Source: Rhizobium sp. 9140 (GTDB lineage Bacteria > Pseudomonadota > Alphaproteobacteria > Rhizobiales > Rhizobiaceae). Taken from it: a stretch of DNA of 64,000 nucleotides. The notes under the pieces were generated by a model. The model saw only the letters and a list, made by a program, of their open reading frames with translations, was not told where the DNA came from and did no database searches. The stretch covers positions 2,297,501-2,361,500 of the forward strand of contig NZ_FJUR01000001.1 in assembly GCF_900067135.1 (NCBI RefSeq). Direction: 5' to 3'. Position 1 is the stretch's first letter. Every line of letters starts with the position of its first letter. Shown piece after piece: positions 47,519 to 57,076 of the stretch. Position numbers and translations under genes: made by a program.

Positions 47519-50500
47519 TCAACTGCAGCCGCTGGTCGCGCCGCAGGTGTCGCACTTCTCGCAGGTGCCGTTGCGGACCATCGTGAAGTTTTGGCATTCC
47601 GAGCACATATTGCCGGTGTAGCCCTGTGCGATCGAGCGCATGCGGCGTTCTGTCTCGCGCTTCTTGGCATCCGACTTCGCAGCGGCAGCTTCCGCGGCGG
47701 CCTTGTCGGAGAAGAGAGCGGTCACGTCGCGTGGCGGCTCGGCGACTTCGGTCGTGACCTGCTCGACGATTTCGGCGATCCGTTCCTCGTAGTCGCGCTT
47801 GAAGGCGACGACTTCCGACGTGGAGATCGACGTTGCCGGCTCCAGCTTTCGCGCGGCGGAGCCTGCAAACGGGGTCACCGTGCCACTGGGCGACGCACCG
47901 CGGGCAGGGGCCGTTGTTGCCGATCCCTTGGGCTCGCTGTTTGCGCGGTCGATGCCGGCACCGGTCGTTGTTGCACCGGATACCAGTGTCGGCTTGTGGC
48001 CGCGTGTCCAACCCGTCGAGAGCAGGTTGGTCTTGCCTTCCTGGATGCCCTTGCCGAGCGCCGTGTTGCCGAAGTCGGAGGTATCGACGTGGGCAAGGTC
48101 GTGACGACCGAGATAGGAGACGGCAAGCTCGCGGAACACGTAGTCGAGGATCGACGTCGCGTTCTTGATCGCGTCATTGCCCTGCACCATGCCGGCCGGC
48201 TCGAACTTCGTAAAGGTGAAGGCCTCCACGAACTCCTCAAGCGGCACGCCGTACTGGAGACCCAACGAGATGGAGATGGCAAAGTTGTTCATCATCGCAC
48301 GGAAGGCAGCACCTTCCTTGTGCATGTCGATGAAGATCTCGCCGATCCGGCCATCGCCGAATTCGCCAGTGCGCAGGTAGACCTTGTGTCCGCCGACGAT
48401 CGCCTTCTGGGTATAACCCTGACGGCGGTTCGGCAGCTTTTCGCGCTCGCGGGTGATCCGTTCGATCACGCGCTCGACGATCTTTTCCGTGACCGTAACG
48501 GCTTGTGCCGCCACCGGCTGCTGGATCAGCGTTTCCAGAGCGTCCTCGTCCTCTTCGTCCTCGATCAGCGAGGCATTCAGCGGCTGCGAGAGCTTGGAGC
48601 CGTCGCGGTAGAGGGCGTTGGCCTTCAGCGCGAGCTTCCAGGAGAGCATGTAGGCGTTCTTGCAGTCCTCGACGGTCGCCTCGTTCGGCATGTTGATCGT
48701 CTTGGAGATTGCACCGGAGATGAACGGTTGGGCGGCCGCCATCATGCGGATGTGGCTATCGACCGAGAGGTAGCGCTTGCCGATCTTGCCGCAGGGGTTG
48801 GCGCAATCGAACACCGGCAGGTGCTCGTCCTTCAGGAACGGCGCGCCTTCCAGCGTCATCGCGCCGCAGACATGTACGTTCGCCGCTTCGATCTCTTTGC
48901 GGGAGAAGCCGATGTGCTCCAGCAGGTTGAAGCTGATGTCGGCAAGCTGCTCGTCGCTGACCTTCAGCGTGTTCTTCAGAAAATCGACGCCGAGCGTCCA
49001 CTGGTTGAAGACGAACTTGATGTCGAACGCGGCCTTCGTTGCGCCGTTGATCGCCTCGATCTTGTCATCCGTGAAGCCCTTGGCACGCAGCGAGCCGGAA
49101 TTGACGGCCGGCGCCTGATTGATGTTGCCGTGACCGACGGCATAGGCCTCGATCTCGGCGATCTGGCTTTCCGAATAGCCGAGCGTGCGCAGGGCTTCGG
49201 GAACGGCACGGTTGATGATCTTGAAGTAGCCGCCGCCGGCAAGCTTCTTGAACTTTACCAGAGCGAAATCGGGCTCGATGCCGGTGGTGTCGCAATCCAT
49301 GACAAGACCGATCGTGCCGGTCGGCGCGATGACCGAAACCTGGGCATTGCGGTAGCCATGCTGCTCGCCGAGCGACAGAGCCTTCTCCCAGGCCGCAACG
49401 GCATGCGTGACCAGCGTCTGGTCCGGGCACTCGGAATGGACGAGCGGCACGGGCGCGACCGACAGGCCTTCATAGCCGTTCGCTTCGCCACGGGCAGCGC
49501 GGGCATGGTTGCGGATGACACGCAGCATGTTGTCGCGGTTCGGCTTGAAACCTGGGAACGGGCCGAGCTTGGCGGCGATTTCCGCAGACGTCGCATAGGA
49601 GACGCCCGTCATGACGGCGGTCAGAGCGCCGGCGATGGCGCGGCCTTCCTTGCTGTCATAAGGAATGCCGGACGACATCAGCAGGCCGCCGATGTTGGCA
49701 TAGCCGAGCCCCAGCGTACGGTACTCGTAGGAGCGCTCTGCAATTTCCTTCGACGGGAACTGCGCCATCATCACCGAGATTTCGAGAACGATCGTCCAGA
49801 GGCGGACGGCGTGTTCGTAGTCGGCGATATCGATGTTCTTGGTGGTCTGATCCTTGAACTGAAGCAGGTTCAGCGATGCGAGGTTGCAGGCCGTATCGTC
49901 CAGGAACATGTATTCCGAGCACGGGTTGGACGCGCGGATGGAGCCGGCGGCCGGGCAGGTGTGCCAGTCGTTCATGGTCGTGTTGAAGTGCAGCCCCGGA
50001 TCGGCCGAGGCCCAGGCGGCGTAGGAAATGCTCTCCCACAGGTCGCGCGCCTTCAGCGTCTTCATGACGCGGCCGTCCTTGCGGGCGGTCAGGTTCCAGT
50101 CACCGTCGGCCTCGACGGCCTTGAGGAAGTCGTCGCGCAGCGAAACGGAATTGTTGGAGTTCTGGCCGGAGACCGTGAGGTAGGCTTCGGAATCCCAGTC
50201 CGTGTCATAGGTCTTGAAGTCGATATCCTTATAACCCTGACGCGCGAACTGGATGACGCGCTGGATGTAGTTTTCCGGAACCTGATCCTTCTTGGCGGCC
50301 TTGATCTCGCGCTTCAGCGCAGGGTTCTCGTTCGGATCGTAGCAAGCGCCGTCAGGACCCTCGCAGTTCACGCAGGCCTTCATGATGGCCTTGAGGTGCA
50401 TGGCAACGATCTTGGAGCCGGTGACGAGCGCCGCAACCTTCTGCTCCTCTTTCACCTTCCAGTTGATGTAGTCTTCGATATCGGGATGGTCGATGTCGAC

Positions 50501-51346
50501 GACGACCATCTTGGCGGCGCGGCGCGTGGTGCCGCCCGACTTGATGGCGCCGGCTGCGCGGTCGCCGATCTTGAGGAAGCTCATCAGGCCGGAGGATTTG
50601 CCGCCGCCCGAAAGCTTTTCGCCTTCGCCGCGCAGGTAGGAGAAATTGGAGCCGGTGCCGGAACCGTACTTGAAGAGGCGCGCTTCGCGCACCCACAGGT
50701 CCATGATGCCACCTTCGTTGACGAGATCGTCACCGACCGACTGGATGAAGCAGGCATGCGGCTGCGGATGCTCGTAGGACGACTTCGACTTGACGAGCTT
50801 GCCCGTGAAAGGATCGACGTAGAAATGGCCCTGGCCGGGGCCGTCGATGCCATAGGCCCAATGCAGGCCGGTGTTGAACCACTGTGGCGAGTTCGGTGCC
50901 ACGCGCTGCGTCGCCAGCATGTAGGCAAGCTCGTCGCGGAAGGCGAGGGCATCTTCCTCGGAGGCGAAGTAATTGCCCTTCCAGCCCCAGTAGGTCCATG
51001 TGCCGGCAAGGCGATCGAAGACCTGCCGGGCATCGGTTTCCGAGCCGTATTGCTCGTCTTTCGGGAGGTCCTTCAGCGCAGTCTCATCGGCGACCGAACG
51101 CCACAGCCACGAGGGGACCGAGTTTTCCTCGACCTTTTTCAGGCGCGCGGGAACGCCGGCCTTGCGGAAATACTTCTGAGCCAGAATGTCGGCTGCGACC
51201 TGGCTGAATTGGGTGGGCACGTCGATATCGGCAAGCCGGAAGACGATGGAACCGTCCGGGTTCTTGATCTCGCTCACCGCCTTGCGGAATGCGATGTCTG
51301 CATAGGCCGATTGGCCCGCCTTGGTAAAGCGACGTTCGATCTGCAT
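47519..51346 (-). CDS. nrdJ: adenosylcobalamin-dependent (class II) ribonucleotide reductase
   Basis: Makes deoxyribonucleotides with a B12 radical. 1275 residues, the long rhizobial form. Visible: the N-terminal [14 protein letters not shown] region, the substrate Cys in PHACFIQSV near residue 193, [20 protein letters not shown] near 410-430, the APTGTIGL loop, and a Cys-rich C-terminus ([21 protein letters not shown]) typical of the zinc ribbon and redox tail. It replaces the oxygen-dependent class I enzyme in many Rhizobiaceae. An antisense frame of 1363 codons covers the gene but is a codon-bias artefact. Confidence 0.97.
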   Translation of the reverse strand: MQIERRFTKAGQSAYADIAFRKAVSEIKNPDGSIVFRLADIDVPTQFSQVAADILAQKYFRKAGVPARLKKVEENSVPSWLWRSVADETALKDLPKDEQYGSETDARQVFDRLAGTWTYWGWKGNYFASEEDALAFRDELAYMLATQRVAPNSPQWFNTGLHWAYGIDGPGQGHFYVDPFTGKLVKSKSSYEHPQPHACFIQSVGDDLVNEGGIMDLWVREARLFKYGSGTGSNFSYLRGEGEKLSGGGKSSGLMSFLKIGDRAAGAIKSGGTTRRAAKMVVVDIDHPDIEDYINWKVKEEQKVAALVTGSKIVAMHLKAIMKACVNCEGPDGACYDPNENPALKREIKAAKKDQVPENYIQRVIQFARQGYKDIDFKTYDTDWDSEAYLTVSGQNSNNSVSLRDDFLKAVEADGDWNLTARKDGRVMKTLKARDLWESISYAAWASADPGLHFNTTMNDWHTCPAAGSIRASNPCSEYMFLDDTACNLASLNLLQFKDQTTKNIDIADYEHAVRLWTIVLEISVMMAQFPSKEIAERSYEYRTLGLGYANIGGLLMSSGIPYDSKEGRAIAGALTAVMTGVSYATSAEIAAKLGPFPGFKPNRDNMLRVIRNHARAARGEANGYEGLSVAPVPLVHSECPDQTLVTHAVAAWEKALSLGEQHGYRNAQVSVIAPTGTIGLVMDCDTTGIEPDFALVKFKKLAGGGYFKIINRAVPEALRTLGYSESQIAEIEAYAVGHGNINQAPAVNSGSLRAKGFTDDKIEAINGATKAAFDIKFVFNQWTLGVDFLKNTLKVSDEQLADISFNLLEHIGFSRKEIEAANVHVCGAMTLEGAPFLKDEHLPVFDCANPCGKIGKRYLSVDSHIRMMAAAQPFISGAISKTINMPNEATVEDCKNAYMLSWKLALKANALYRDGSKLSQPLNASLIEDEEDEDALETLIQQPVAAQAVTVTEKIVERVIERITREREKLPNRRQGYTQKAIVGGHKVYLRTGEFGDGRIGEIFIDMHKEGAAFRAMMNNFAISISLGLQYGVPLEEFVEAFTFTKFEPAGMVQGNDAIKNATSILDYVFRELAVSYLGRHDLAHVDTSDFGNTALGKGIQEGKTNLLSTGWTRGHKPTLVSGATTTGAGIDRANSEPKGSATTAPARGASPSGTVTPFAGSAARKLEPATSISTSEVVAFKRDYEERIAEIVEQVTTEVAEPPRDVTALFSDKAAAEAAAAKSDAKKRETERRMRSIAQGYTGNMCSECQNFTMVRNGTCEKCDTCGATSGCS

Positions 51347-51998
51347 CTGTCCCGATCCTTATTCTGTCCGTGGCATGCGCTTTTCAGGCACGCAAAAGTC
51401 CTTCCGAGCCGCGACATTGCCGGCCGGTGGTGCGTCTCGATGGATGCCAATCATGGAATCCGATATATGGTGTTCTTTAGGCTCTCAATCTACCAGATGT
51501 AGATAAAACTATCGAGCTGTTTGCTGGTCGCGCAAGCGTGATTTTATTTTTAAAGTTCATTTTTTAACACGCGTTCCCGCCGTGAAGGCAGGATCTCCAA
51601 CAAGTTCAGGATAATGGCGCAATCCGGGGCAAGCCGCCGACTGGGCCGTCGTCTGGCCTCATGCCAGTCTCGATTATGATTAATCGCGAGTCCGGTGGCA
51701 CCGTCAAGGGCTTGCGTCTTATCGTCCACTGCCGACTATATCTTGTGGAAATAGGAAGAAACTGAGTGACCTAAGGAAATCAGTCACTTGTGGTCTACAC
51801 TTACCGATTGGGCCATTCGTTCCATGAAAACTTGTGGACAAAAACTTGTTGAGATCATCCGCCTCGGTCAACATGGTGTCATAAAAGCCACGCATTGCCG
51901 GGCTAAGCGCTAACAAAGAACGCAGGGTGGAGGGTGGACGCACCGCCTCCAAGCCCCCTTGATATGAGCAATCCTCAAAGCCTGTTACCGGCATCGGT
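51347..51998. other. non-coding region upstream of nrdJ and downstream of gpt
   Basis: 652 bases, lower GC than the neighbours. An AT-rich stretch lies at 51540-51568. A candidate NrdR box is given separately. TGTGGACAA at 51833-51841 (minus TTGTCCACA, 8 of 9 to the DnaA box) and TGTGGAAAT at 51744-51752 (7 of 9) are present. The 91-codon frame at 51719-51994 does not look coding. Confidence 0.45.
51458..51473 (-). promoter_or_regulatory. candidate NrdR box before nrdJ
   Basis: Minus strand ACACCATATATCGGAT: 12 of 16 positions of the symmetric NrdR-type pattern ACACTATATATAGTGT. It is 112 bases before the nrdJ start. NrdR normally uses two boxes about 30 bp apart; I see no clear second one. 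Confidence 0.4.
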
Positions 51999-52496
51999 TT
52001 ACCCGCGCGATCCCTTGGCGATCGGCTCCTGATAGGAAAAGCCCATGTCCCATGGAAAATAAATCCATGTATCCTGGCTGACCTCGGTCACGAACGTATC
52101 GACCTGTGGGCGCCCCTTCGGCTTGGCATAGACGGCAGCAAAATGCGCCTTCGGCAGCATGGCCCGCACGATGGCGGCGGTTTTGCCGGTGTCCGTAAGA
52201 TCGTCCACGATCAGCACGCGCTCGCCGCCATCGGCACGGATTTCCTCGGAGATCGCCTTGATGACCTCCATCTGCCCTTGAGATGAATAGTCATGATAGG
52301 ACGCGACGCAGACCGTCTCGATCATCCGAATGTTCAGTTCCCGCGAAATGATCGCTGCCGGTACGAGTCCACCGCGCGTGATGCAGACAATCGCCTTCCA
52401 TTCCACTCCCTGATCCGCCAGGCGCCAGGCAAGCGCGCGCGCATCTCGGTGGAACTGGTCCCAGGAAACGGGGAAGGCTTTTTCAGGAAGGGACAT
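51999..52496 (-). CDS. gpt: xanthine (guanine) phosphoribosyltransferase
   Basis: Purine salvage: xanthine or guanine plus PRPP to nucleotide. 165 residues. The PRPP loop [14 protein letters not shown] is near residue 90; [16 protein letters not shown] and YFPWD near the end complete the Gpt pattern. The frame is open to 52724 through a tRNA gene, so ATG 52496 ([12 protein letters not shown]) is the start. Confidence 0.94.
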   Translation of the reverse strand: MSLPEKAFPVSWDQFHRDARALAWRLADQGVEWKAIVCITRGGLVPAAIISRELNIRMIETVCVASYHDYSSQGQMEVIKAISEEIRADGGERVLIVDDLTDTGKTAAIVRAMLPKAHFAAVYAKPKGRPQVDTFVTEVSQDTWIYFPWDMGFSYQEPIAKGSRG

Positions 52497-52599
52497 GGCG
52501 GGCTCCGAGCGTGTCTGGGCGTATCTGACGCAAAAAGCGGTTTTGCGGCAAAGCCCGAACATTTTCAAGAAGGGGATGACGTTCACCCACGGCAAAGAC

Positions 52600-52684
52600 T
52601 GGTGCGGACGACGGGGGTCGAACCCGTACGAGTCTCCTCGAGAGATTTTAAGTCTCTTGCGTCTACCAATTTCGCCACGTCCGC
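52600..52684 (-). tRNA. tRNA-Leu (anticodon TAA)
   Basis: 85 nt with encoded CCA (52600-52602). Acceptor GCGGACG/CGTCCGC, long variable arm, anticodon stem AGAGA/TCTCT with loop CTTAAAA giving TAA. It reads UUR leucine codons. Confidence 0.96.
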
Positions 52685-52854
52685 AGTGGCTACAGTCTTT
52701 CCGATAACCGAAGGCGTTCGTCAAGCCGGAGCGCCCCGGGATTAACCGTCCCCGTAAAGCTTAATAACAGCTTCACGTTGCAGGCAAGCAACCCGTGGGC
52801 GATAGAGAAACTGTCGATCCGCATATCGACGATTTTCATGACGCATGCTTTTAG

Positions 52855-52877
52855 CCTCTCTCCCTCAAGGAGAGAGG
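52855..52877 (-). terminator. hairpin after the DUF2188 gene
   Basis: Perfect 9-bp arms CCTCTCTCC and GGAGAGAGG with a 5-base loop, 18 bases past the stop of the minus-strand gene. No T-tract on the minus side (CTAAAAGC), so it may only protect the 3' end. Confidence 0.5.
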
Positions 52878-52895
52878 CGCCATTCATTTTTGATC

Positions 52896-53141
52896 TTATC
52901 CCTTGTCCTCGACGACGGCTTCCGGGCGATCTCCTCCGCTGGCATGTTCATCATGCCACTGGCCGGAGGCGTCCTGAAAGCTGATCTCTTCGTCCGATCC
53001 GCCGACCTGCTGCTCGGCAGCCACAGCCTTTGCAGCGCGCAAAGCATGCTCGTGCGTTGGAAAGCTTTCCGAGAAGACGTCTCCGACCTTGTAGGCCCAT
53101 CCGCCGTCGTGCTCGACGATATCGTAGACGACCTTGACCAT
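52896..53141 (-). CDS. DUF2188-domain protein, 81 aa
   Basis: Small soluble protein: VKVVYDIVEHDGGWAYKVGD, then FPTHEHALRAAKAVAAEQQ and an acidic end. DUF2188 proteins have a short beta-beta-alpha-beta pattern and unknown role. GGGAG before ATG 53141 supports the start; the frame goes further up to 54239, antisense to the metallophosphoesterase, and is not coding. Confidence 0.85.
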   Translation of the reverse strand: MVKVVYDIVEHDGGWAYKVGDVFSESFPTHEHALRAAKAVAAEQQVGGSDEEISFQDASGQWHDEHASGGDRPEAVVEDKG

Positions 53142-53306
53142 ACTTATCTCCCAATCTTGCTGTTGAGGCGGTTCGTGCCTGCCGGGATAACGGGCAACGG
53201 TCGGCGATCGTTCCCGTGCGGCAAGGCCTCCAGCTTTTGCGCCGGCAAAGGTTCGTGCTAGCAGTAGCTTCACAGCGCTTGCCGAAAGACCGGGGAGGGA
53301 ATGACA

Positions 53307-54425
53307 ATGCGGTATTCCGGCGGAGATGGTTTTGGCTGGCAGATCGGTTTGCCTTGTATCACCTTGGTACTGATCATGTTTGTTTCCTTTCCGGCGCTGG
53401 CAGAACAGGGACCCACGGATGTGACCTTCGTCTTCGCCACCGATGTCCATGCCTGCCGTATGGCGGAAGGCCTGTCGCCGGATTGCGAACAGGAGGGCAA
53501 GACGGATGCGGCGCTGTTGCGGCATATCCGGGCATTGAACGCTCTTTCCAAGCAAGTCTGGCCCGCGACGGTCTCCGACACGTCGAGCGGGCTTGCCAGC
53601 GCCGGCCGGCTGCTCGGCGAACCCGCCGGTCTCGTGATGGGCGGAGATATTACCGACGATGGCGGCGGGCAGGTCGCGGTGCCGGGCGAGGGGTGGCAGC
53701 TGCGCCAGTTCAGCCAGCGCTATGCGCAAGGCATGGACGCGCAGCATGTGCATATGCCGGTCTATGTTGGGCTCGGAAATCACGATCTCGATCAGGATGG
53801 CCCGCCGAGCCATCCTGACTGGTACCGGCGGGAGCTTCGCGACTACGTCGAGGTCAACCATCGCCCGAGCGTCTTCTTCACGCCGTCCATTCCCGCCGAC
53901 AACTACGATGTGGATTCGGACAACTATTCCTGGAACTGGGGCCGGTTGCATCTCGTGCAGCTCCAGCGCTTTGGCGGCGACGACCGGAAGGGTGCCGTCA
54001 GCGGGCTCGATTGGTTGAAGAAGGATCTGGCGACAGCAGCCGCGGACGGCCGCCCCGTAGTGCTGTTCCAGCATTACGGATGGGACTCGTTTTCCATCGA
54101 GCGCTGGGATGCCGGTCACGAGACCTTCGACGATCAGGGAACGGGCGACCCGCACTGGTGGAGCGAGGCCGAACGTACCGCACTTCTGGACACGCTCAAG
54201 GGGTACAACGTCATCGGCATCTTTCACGGCCACGAGCACGATACGCCGATGGCCTACAAGGCTGGCGGCATCGACGTGTTCAAGCCGAAGGCTGCCTTCA
54301 AGGGTGGCTTCGCGGTCATCCGAGTGACCGATACGGCCATGGACGTGGTCCTCGGGGAAGCTTCAGACGATCAGGGCGGCGTAGCGTTTACGACCGCCTT
54401 CTCGAAAAACCTTGCCGGCGAATAG
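53307..54425 (+). CDS. secreted metallophosphoesterase
   Basis: 372 residues with a signal peptide (about 1-33, ending PALA). Calcineurin-type motifs: FVFATDVHAC (D-x-H), VMGGDITDDGG (GD), GLGNHDLDQDG (GNHD), LFQHYG and GIFHGHEHD (G-H-x-H). All metal ligands look intact. The enzyme should act in the periplasm on an unknown phosphoester. GGAGG sits 8 bases before ATG 53307, so this is preferred to ATG 53301. Confidence 0.9.
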   Translation: MRYSGGDGFGWQIGLPCITLVLIMFVSFPALAEQGPTDVTFVFATDVHACRMAEGLSPDCEQEGKTDAALLRHIRALNALSKQVWPATVSDTSSGLASAGRLLGEPAGLVMGGDITDDGGGQVAVPGEGWQLRQFSQRYAQGMDAQHVHMPVYVGLGNHDLDQDGPPSHPDWYRRELRDYVEVNHRPSVFFTPSIPADNYDVDSDNYSWNWGRLHLVQLQRFGGDDRKGAVSGLDWLKKDLATAAADGRPVVLFQHYGWDSFSIERWDAGHETFDDQGTGDPHWWSEAERTALLDTLKGYNVIGIFHGHEHDTPMAYKAGGIDVFKPKAAFKGGFAVIRVTDTAMDVVLGEASDDQGGVAFTTAFSKNLAGE

Positions 54426-54437
54426 CAAACCAGCCTC

Positions 54438-54866
54438 TCACGCCCGTCGCTTGCCCTGCGACAGCGCGATGCCGGCCAGCACCAGGACGACGCCAAGCGC
54501 CGTTGGCCCGAGAGCGGTCGGGACCGACAGAGCGAGGTCGAGGACGACGCCCGACACCATCTGCCCGCCGATCATCATCAGCGCCGTGTTGACAGCGCCG
54601 ATCCGGGCGATGACCCAGCTTCCTGCAGCGACGAAGACGACGCCGATCGGCCCGCCGAGATAGTCGTACCACGGCACCTGTTCGGCACCGGCCGGCAGCA
54701 GATCGCCGAGGATGAGGCCAAGAACCGTCAGGAAGGCAAAGCCGACGATGTGGTTCCAGAAGGAAGCGATCAGCGGAGAGGTCGACAGGCTCAGCCGTCC
54801 GTTGATCTGGCGGCTGATGCCGATGAGGACGCCGGCCGAGCAGGCAAGAAGGATTGCGACGATCAT
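54438..54866 (-). CDS. DMT-superfamily half protein (DUF606), downstream partner
   Basis: 142 residues with about five helices (MIVAILLACSAGVLIGISRQ at the start; ALGPTALGVVLVLAGIALSQ at the end). DUF606 proteins are half-size DMT transporters. The start codon overlaps the stop of the upstream DUF606 gene by 4 bases (ATGA), so the two halves are made together. Confidence 0.88.
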   Translation of the reverse strand: MIVAILLACSAGVLIGISRQINGRLSLSTSPLIASFWNHIVGFAFLTVLGLILGDLLPAGAEQVPWYDYLGGPIGVVFVAAGSWVIARIGAVNTALMMIGGQMVSGVVLDLALSVPTALGPTALGVVLVLAGIALSQGKRRA

Positions 54867-55351
54867 GCGGCGCTCCGACCTTCGAGGATGATGAGGGCGC
54901 TTCCGGCCAGAATAAGCGCGAGGGCGCCAAGATTGCGGATCGTCAGCCGCCGCTTCGCCAGCCCGAACAAACCCCAGTGATCCGCCGCGAGGCTGAAGAT
55001 CGCCTGTCCCGACAGGCCGAGCGCCAGCGTACCGGCAAGGGCCAGCGGCGAGTTTACGGCGGTAGAGGTCAGCATGACCGTCGCAGCGCCGGAGATGCCA
55101 CCGAGATAAGCCCAGATCGGCGCCGGCGGCTGCCCCACCGGTTTCACGCGGCCGCGCCGGTAGAGAAGGCCGAGAAAGGCGAGGGCGGCAATCGTGCCGG
55201 TGCCATGCGCCGTCCAGGAGGAAAAGAGTGGGTTGCCGTAGCGGGCGAGTTCGCCGTTGAAATGCACCATCAGCGTCAGCAATCCGCCGGTCGCAAAGGC
55301 GGCGAGGAAGAAGAGAGGATGCGGGTTGTCGATGGGTGCGGTGGAGGTCAT
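54863..55351 (-). CDS. DMT-superfamily half protein (DUF606), upstream partner
   Basis: 162 residues with about five helices, distinct in sequence from its neighbour (LFFLAAFATGGLLTLMVHFNGEL; LGALALILAGSALIILEG). Together the two would make a ten-helix DMT unit, like the paired small multidrug resistance proteins. ATG 55351 is used; an ATG at 55384 is in frame and also possible. Confidence 0.87.
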   Translation of the reverse strand: MTSTAPIDNPHPLFFLAAFATGGLLTLMVHFNGELARYGNPLFSSWTAHGTGTIAALAFLGLLYRRGRVKPVGQPPAPIWAYLGGISGAATVMLTSTAVNSPLALAGTLALGLSGQAIFSLAADHWGLFGLAKRRLTIRNLGALALILAGSALIILEGRSAA

Positions 55352-55451
55352 GACGATCCCGGAAAGGCGATGCGGATGCGCCATACGTCTGCGATCCCTC
55401 AGAGTCGCGCAAGCCCGATCATCGGGTTTCCGGTTTCGGACGAAAACACAA

Positions 55452-55483
55452 AAGGCCGCCCGCAGGACACTGCGGACGGCCTT
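55452..55483 (-). terminator. terminator of wrbA
   Basis: Minus-strand arms AAGGCCG and CGGCCTT with an inner CGCA/TGCG stem, then TTGTGTTTTCG. It begins 28 bases after the wrbA stop. Confidence 0.85.
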
Positions 55484-55510
55484 CGCATGGCCTTGGGAGG
55501 CAGTTATCGA

Positions 55511-56110
55511 TCAGGCGGTCAGCTTGGCCGCGATCTTGGCGACGTGCGCGCCCTGGAAGCGCGCACCTTCGAGTTCGACCTCGGAGGGCATACGCGAGCC
55601 GTCGCCGCCGGTGATCGTGGAGGCGCCATAAGGCGTGCCACCCTTGATTTCCTCAAGACCCATCTGGCCTTGGAAAGCATAGGGCAGGCCGACGACGACC
55701 ATGCCATGATGCAGAAGGGTGGGGATGAAGGAGAGGAGCGTCGATTCCTGGCCGCCATGCTGCGTGGCCGAGGAGGTAAAGGCCGAGCCGACCTTTCCGA
55801 CCAGCGCGCCGGAGAACCAGAGGCCGCCGGTCTGATCGATGAAGTTGCGCATCTGCGAGGCGAAGCCGCCGTAACGGGTGCCGCAGCCGAAGATGATCGC
55901 GTCGTAGTCAGCCAGTTCCGCCGCCGTTGCAATCGGTGCGGCCTGATCCATCTTGTAGTGGGATGCCTTGGCGACATCATCGGGAACGAGTTCCGGCACG
56001 CGCTTTACGACGACGTCGGCGCCTTCTGCCTTCGCGCCTTCCGCGACCGCATAGGCCATGGCTTCGATGTGACCATAGGCCGAGTAGTAGAGAACCAGAA
56101 CTTTTGCCAT
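55511..56110 (-). CDS. wrbA: NAD(P)H:quinone oxidoreductase WrbA
   Basis: Flavodoxin-like FMN enzyme that reduces quinones by two electrons. 199 residues: FMN loop [12 protein letters not shown] at the N-terminus, [16 protein letters not shown], and [21 protein letters not shown] lies before ATG 56110; the open frame upstream is ignored. It is divergent from a CinA-like gene, with an inverted repeat between. Confidence 0.95.
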   Translation of the reverse strand: MAKVLVLYYSAYGHIEAMAYAVAEGAKAEGADVVVKRVPELVPDDVAKASHYKMDQAAPIATAAELADYDAIIFGCGTRYGGFASQMRNFIDQTGGLWFSGALVGKVGSAFTSSATQHGGQESTLLSFIPTLLHHGMVVVGLPYAFQGQMGLEEIKGGTPYGASTITGGDGSRMPSEVELEGARFQGAHVAKIAAKLTA

Positions 56111-56217
56111 CGTGATCTCCTCAAGGATCGGCGTCTTTGCGTAGCGCTGCTTTACCACGTCGAGCAGGCGCTGTCAGAAACGCTTGGGATAACAGACTGT
56201 TCACTAATATTGACAAT

Positions 56218-56240
56218 GCATCGTTCGGGATGAACGATGC
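56218..56240. promoter_or_regulatory. perfect 9-bp inverted repeat between wrbA and the CinA-like gene
   Basis: GCATCGTTC and GAACGATGC with a 5-base spacer. It directly follows TTGACA (56210-56215), a good -35 for the + strand gene, and would overlap the promoter. This looks like an operator. Confidence 0.5.
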
Positions 56241-56263
56241 GCGTTTTGACAAGGACATGCACG

Positions 56264-57016
56264 ATGACCACGGACACGATCGTAACGGCCGCCATGCTGG
56301 CCATCGGCGACGAGCTTCTCTCCGGCCGGACCAAGGACAAGAACATCGGCCACCTCGCCGACCTCCTGACGATCTCCGGCATAGACCTGAAGGAGGTGCG
56401 AATCGTCGCCGATGACGAGGAAGCGATCGTTGCCGCGCTGAACGGCCTTCGCGGCCACTACGATTACGTCTTCACATCCGGCGGCATTGGCCCCACCCAC
56501 GATGACATCACGGCCGATGCCGTGTCTCGCGCCTTCGGCGTCGAGTGCATCCACGATCCAGAGGCCATGACGCTGCTCGGCGACATGTATGCTCGCCGCA
56601 ACATGGAGTTCACCGAAGCGCGCCGTCGCATGGCGCGCATGCCGAACGGCTCCACCCATATCCCGAATGCCGTCTCCACGGCTCCGGGTTTCGTCATCGG
56701 CAATGTCCATGTCATGGCCGGCGTACCGCAGGTGTTCCAGGCGATGCTCCAAGCCGTCCTACCGACACTGAAGACGGGTGCCACGGTGCTCTCGCGTTCC
56801 GTCCAGTCGCCGTTCGGCGAGGGCGATATCGGTGGCCCCCTGGGCGAGGTCCAGAAGGCGCATCCGGAAACGAGCATTGGCTCCTATCCAAAGTTCGACG
56901 GAACGTCCTTCTCGACGGAACTCGTCATCCGCGCCCGCGACGCGGCTATCCTGGTCGCAGCGGAAGCCGATGTGAAGGCCATGCTGGACGGCATCGCCGC
57001 GAGCCGGCGGACGTAG
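56264..57016 (+). CDS. CinA N-terminal / MoaB-MogA fold protein
   Basis: 250 residues with a molybdopterin-binding fold: MLAIGDELLSGRTKDKN near residue 10, TSGGIGPTHDDITADAV near residue 71, and NAVSTAPGFVIGNVHVMAGVP. It matches the COG1058 domain of competence/damage-inducible protein CinA but lacks the C-terminal nicotinamide-deamidase domain. ATG 56264 follows GACAAGGAC. Role: possibly nucleotide-pyrophosphatase, not proven. Confidence 0.88.
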   Translation: MTTDTIVTAAMLAIGDELLSGRTKDKNIGHLADLLTISGIDLKEVRIVADDEEAIVAALNGLRGHYDYVFTSGGIGPTHDDITADAVSRAFGVECIHDPEAMTLLGDMYARRNMEFTEARRRMARMPNGSTHIPNAVSTAPGFVIGNVHVMAGVPQVFQAMLQAVLPTLKTGATVLSRSVQSPFGEGDIGGPLGEVQKAHPETSIGSYPKFDGTSFSTELVIRARDAAILVAAEADVKAMLDGIAASRRT

Positions 57017-57076
57017 AGCTTTCCGTTCCGACAACTTTGTCCGACGGCGAAGCGAAGACGCGTCGCCTGGAAATGC

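Noticed and set aside
47411..51502. A 1363-codon open frame on the + strand opposite nrdJ
   Set aside because: It lies fully antisense to nrdJ, which has all family motifs. High-GC third positions keep the opposite frame free of stops; the translation is Arg/Val/Leu/Asp-rich and has no recognisable domain.
51347..51720. A cobalamin riboswitch before B12-dependent nrdJ
   Set aside because: GGAGATCCTGCC on the minus strand resembles part of the B12 box, but the rest of the conserved core was not found. Such riboswitches normally repress B12-independent enzymes, not nrdJ.
51719..51994. A 91-codon minus-strand frame between gpt and nrdJ
   Set aside because: Codon use is unlike neighbouring genes, no ribosome site is evident and no family is recognised.
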